Below are positions 20,220 through 64,000 of a stretch of DNA of 64,000 nucleotides, piece after piece. Within the stretch, counting starts at the first letter, position 1; every line of letters starts with the position of its first letter. The position numbers and the translations under genes were made by a program. The notes under the pieces were generated by a model. The model was not told the DNA's origin and searched no databases. It worked only from the letters and a program-made list of their open reading frames with translations. The stretch covers positions 52,090,979-52,154,978 of the forward strand of contig NC_079217.1 in assembly GCF_029633865.1 (NCBI RefSeq). The letters run 5' to 3'. This stretch comes from Lampris incognitus. Lineage: Eukaryota > Chordata > Actinopteri > Lampriformes > Lampridae.

Positions 20220-21372
20220 AACTATTGTGACTGTGTCATTTGTGACGTCTTCCGTATCTAGAAGGTCCTGAGTTGAGAGACCTCCCCAGAGGAGGGTCTG
20301 ACAGGAAACGCTTCAGAGGTTCGTCATGGATCCATACTGAAGGTAAACTCTCACTCGGGCCAAATGAGAATCATTATTCCACATTATTGATTAACCGCAG
20401 TCATTGATTATGGGTGCCTATGAGTTATGACGTTTATTGCTGGTGTTCCTTTCTGAATCTAATCTTTATACAGATAATATGAAGTACATTTTTCTTGACA
20501 TTACATAAAATACATTGTGTTTTATGGTCCCGCTGTCATACCCAAGTGGCCTTACGTTACGTGGGAGATTGATCCCAGGTGTGTGTTTGAGTATTTTAAT
20601 CTTGCCTATAAATCATGCGCCCTAATATCCAATAAAAGCTCTTCATGACAATGGATCAAATGAATCAAAGTGTGGGGAATTTTTTTCCCCTATGTTTCTT
20701 CTACTGCTGATTTCAGCTCCATAATGAATACTCCGCCGGGCGAGCAGACAACCCTTTACACAAAAGTGGACAATCCATTAAATGTCTGCATTGGATAAAT
20801 TGTAAGGCATTGTTTAGATTCACGAGTCTGATAAGTTCAAAAGCAAAAATCTCAGCAAATTTCAGTCGCGGTGTTTTTTCCGACCAGATCACCTACAAAT
20901 TAAACGGTGCTGACCTTTCTTATTTAAATTAGCATTTCTCGTACGAAAATATATATTTTGGCACAGATATGGGTCTGAAGCCACGCTCGGTGTGCATTTC
21001 TATTGTGAGAATAAAATCAGACGTGTTGATCTATACAATTTAATTGTTTGCTTCGTTAAAGTAAAAACATCATCTCACACTTAATACAGTCACACAGCTT
21101 GACATCACATTTGGAATAATGGAAGAATGTGTTGGTAAGTATGCTGCCTCTCTATACCCAGATCTTTCTGTATTTGTCGGTATTTTGGTATTTTTCCAAT
21201 CCAGAAGCTCCAATGACTCGGTAGCAACAAGTACCCACAATGACTCTGTGTTTGTCTCTATGTGTGTCTTCCTTTGTCTACATCACTGCCAGCCTTGATG
21301 CGTTCGTACGGTTTTACTCCTTGGCATACTCGTGGTGACCTTCTGTAAATGTTGGTGTGCATGCGCGTTCAG
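20220..21372 (-). other. CWF19L2: CWF19L2 3' flank / probable 3' UTR
   Basis: This region lies downstream of the CWF19L2 stop at 21373. Candidate minus-strand polyadenylation signals are ATTAAA at 21039-21044 and AATAAA at 20433-20438. No repeat or other gene is recognised. Where the transcript ends is not determinable here. Confidence 0.45.
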
Positions 21373-62570
<41,198 letters not shown>

Positions 62571-62605
62571 CTGGATAGAGGGAGGGAAAGACAGGATTTG
62601 TTCAT

Positions 62606-63783
62606 TCATTCATTCATTCATCATCAGCCGCTTCTCCGGGGTCGGGTCGCGGTGGCAGCAAGCTAAGCAGGGCACTCCAGACATCCTTCTCCCCAGCAAA
62701 GCCCTCTAGCGCCTCCTGGGGGATCCCAAGGCATTCCCAAGCCAGACTGGACATGCAGTCCCTCCAGCGAGTTCTGGGTCTACCCCGGGGTCTCCTCCCA
62801 GTTGGCCATGCCCGGAAAACCTCCAAAGGAAGGTGCCCAGGGGGCATCTTAATCAGATGCCCGAACCATCTCAACTGGCTCCTTTCGACATGAAGGAGCA
62901 GCAGCTCTACTCTGAGCTCCCTCCGGATGTCCGAGTTCCTCACCCTATCGCTAAGGCTGAGCCGAGACACCCTACGGAGGAAACTCATTTCAGCCACTTG
63001 TATCCGCGATCTCACCCTTTCAGTCACTACCCAAAGCTCATGACCATAGGTGAGGGTTGGAACGAAGACTGACTGATAAATTGAGAGCTTTGCCTTCCGG
63101 CTCAGCTCCCTCTTCACCACAACGGTCCGGTACAATGTCCACATTACTGCTGATGCTGCACCAATCTGCCTGTCAATCTCCCGCTCCATCATACCCTCAC
63201 TCGTGAACAGGTCCCCGAGATCCTTGAAGTCCCTCACTTGAGGCAACAACTCCTCCCCAACCCGGAGGGTGCAATCCACCATTTTCCGGTAGAGAACCAT
63301 AGCCTGAGACTTGGAGATGCTGACTCTCACCCCGGACATTTCACACTCAGCTGCAAACCGCCCCAGTGCGTGCCGGAGGTCGCGTTCTGATGAAGCCAAC
63401 AAAACCACATAATCTGCGAAGAGCAGAGATGCAGTGCTGAGGTTCCCAAAATGGACACACTCTTCAACTTGGCTGTGCCTTGAGAGTCTGTCCATGAATA
63501 TCACAAACAGAATCGGAGACAAGGGACAACCTTGGCGGAGTCCGACACTCACCGAAAACGTATTTGACTTTTTGCTGAGAATGTGGACACAGCCCTCACT
63601 TTGGTCATTCAAGGACCAGATGGCTTGTAGCAACTGCCCCGGTACCCCATACTCCCACAATACCCCCCACAGAATGCCCCAGGGTACATGGTCATAAACC
63701 TTCTCCAAGTCCACAAAACACATGTAGACTGGTTGGTCAAACTCCCATGCCTCCCTCAGCACTTCCACAAGGGTAAAGAGTGT
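62606..63783 (-). mobile_element. 5'-truncated LINE with 14-bp target-site duplication
   Basis: Flanked by a perfect CAGGATTTGTTCAT at 62592-62605 and 63784-63797. The 3' end is an (ATGA)n/(TTCA)n-type tail. It contains one long minus-strand RT-derived frame. In the CWF19L2 intron upstream of exon 1. Confidence 0.93.
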
Positions 63784-63840
63784 CAGGATTTGTTCATCTG
63801 AATTAAAACATATTCGTACTTGACAAAAATTAGGGCACAC
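62614..63840 (-). pseudogene. LINE reverse transcriptase C-terminal frame with FADY active site
   Basis: 408 codons open on the minus strand. The first ~19 residues come from flanking DNA outside the duplication, so the start is accidental. It enters mid-RT at FVDLEKVYDHVPWG (first catalytic Asp), then SVGLRQGCPLSPILF, and LLFADYVVLLASS where relatives have FADD, so the second of the paired aspartates is Tyr. RELSRKAKLSIYQSVFVPTL, RSQLRWFGHLIKMPPGHLP and GRRPRGRPRTRWRD follow. Clade is probably RTE/Rex-like; I am not certain. Confidence 0.9.
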
Positions 63841-64000
63841 TCAGATTCCCATTCAAGAAGACCTTTTTTTTTATTACTGAGGAAACAAATCAAATGCTGC
63901 CTGTTGAGGCTTTTGAAATGTTGGCCACACGTCAGTCTGCTTTAGTACAGTAAACAAGTATTTGAGATCCACTGAATACCCAAAGGGCGAGCCAGCGATT
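63798..64000. other. Intronic sequence at window edge
   Basis: No exon of CWF19L2 or repeat is recognisable. Confidence 0.4.

Noticed and set aside
19624-20261. 191- and 143-codon frames
   Set aside because: They run through the inverted SINE pair; similar frames occur in every copy of that SINE family.

Overview
The window is vertebrate genomic DNA, almost certainly from a teleost fish. It carries one recognisable host gene on the minus strand, with ordinary GT-AG introns. Between the exons lies a dense mix of fish-type repeats: tRNA-derived SINEs, Tc1-like and hAT DNA transposons, Penelope-like elements, RTE- and L2-type LINEs, a Mag-clade Ty3/gypsy element, and many CA/GA/TTTC microsatellites. 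I see no bacterial-style operon, CRISPR array, rRNA gene or true tRNA gene.

Host gene. CWF19L2, the Cwf19-like spliceosomal intron-turnover factor, occupies roughly 21.4-62.6 kb on the minus strand. Thirteen exons can be placed, and every adjacent pair joins in phase. They run from the middle of the N-terminal region (exon nearest the right edge, 62455-62570) to the stop codon at 21373-21375. The first exon(s), start codon and promoter lie beyond position 64000. Exons are called E1-E13 in transcription order within the window; E1 here is not the true first exon of the gene.

Layout. 1-861: 3' end of an LTR element. 862-3675: mostly unannotated DNA with a hAT remnant, a Penelope end and a tRNA-SINE. 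3676-8119: a full-length Mag-type gypsy element, broken by one frameshift and one nonsense codon. 8120-13600: SINEs, a solo-LTR-like element, a fold-back, and LINE remnants nested with SINEs. 13.9-14.4 kb: three 130-bp CCAAT/GC-box tandem units. 15.06-16.53 kb: a 9-bp satellite open in all six frames. 16.9-21.4 kb: a THAP-like remnant, SINEs and a SINE-derived minisatellite. 21.4-62.6 kb: CWF19L2, with introns holding three Tc1-like transposons, hAT and piggyBac-like elements, RTE and L2-like LINEs, and Penelope copies including an inverted pair inserted as one unit. 62.6-63.8 kb: a 5'-truncated LINE with a 14-bp target-site duplication in the next intron.

No new multi-gene system is evident. 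The most noteworthy points are: a full-length Tc1 transposase whose second catalytic Asp is Asn; a CWF19L2 splice donor made by the first GT of a microsatellite; a palindromic Penelope insertion inside one target-site duplication; the tandem promoter-like array; the 9-bp satellite with higher-order structure; and a SINE-derived minisatellite that carries the flank of another SINE 17 kb away.
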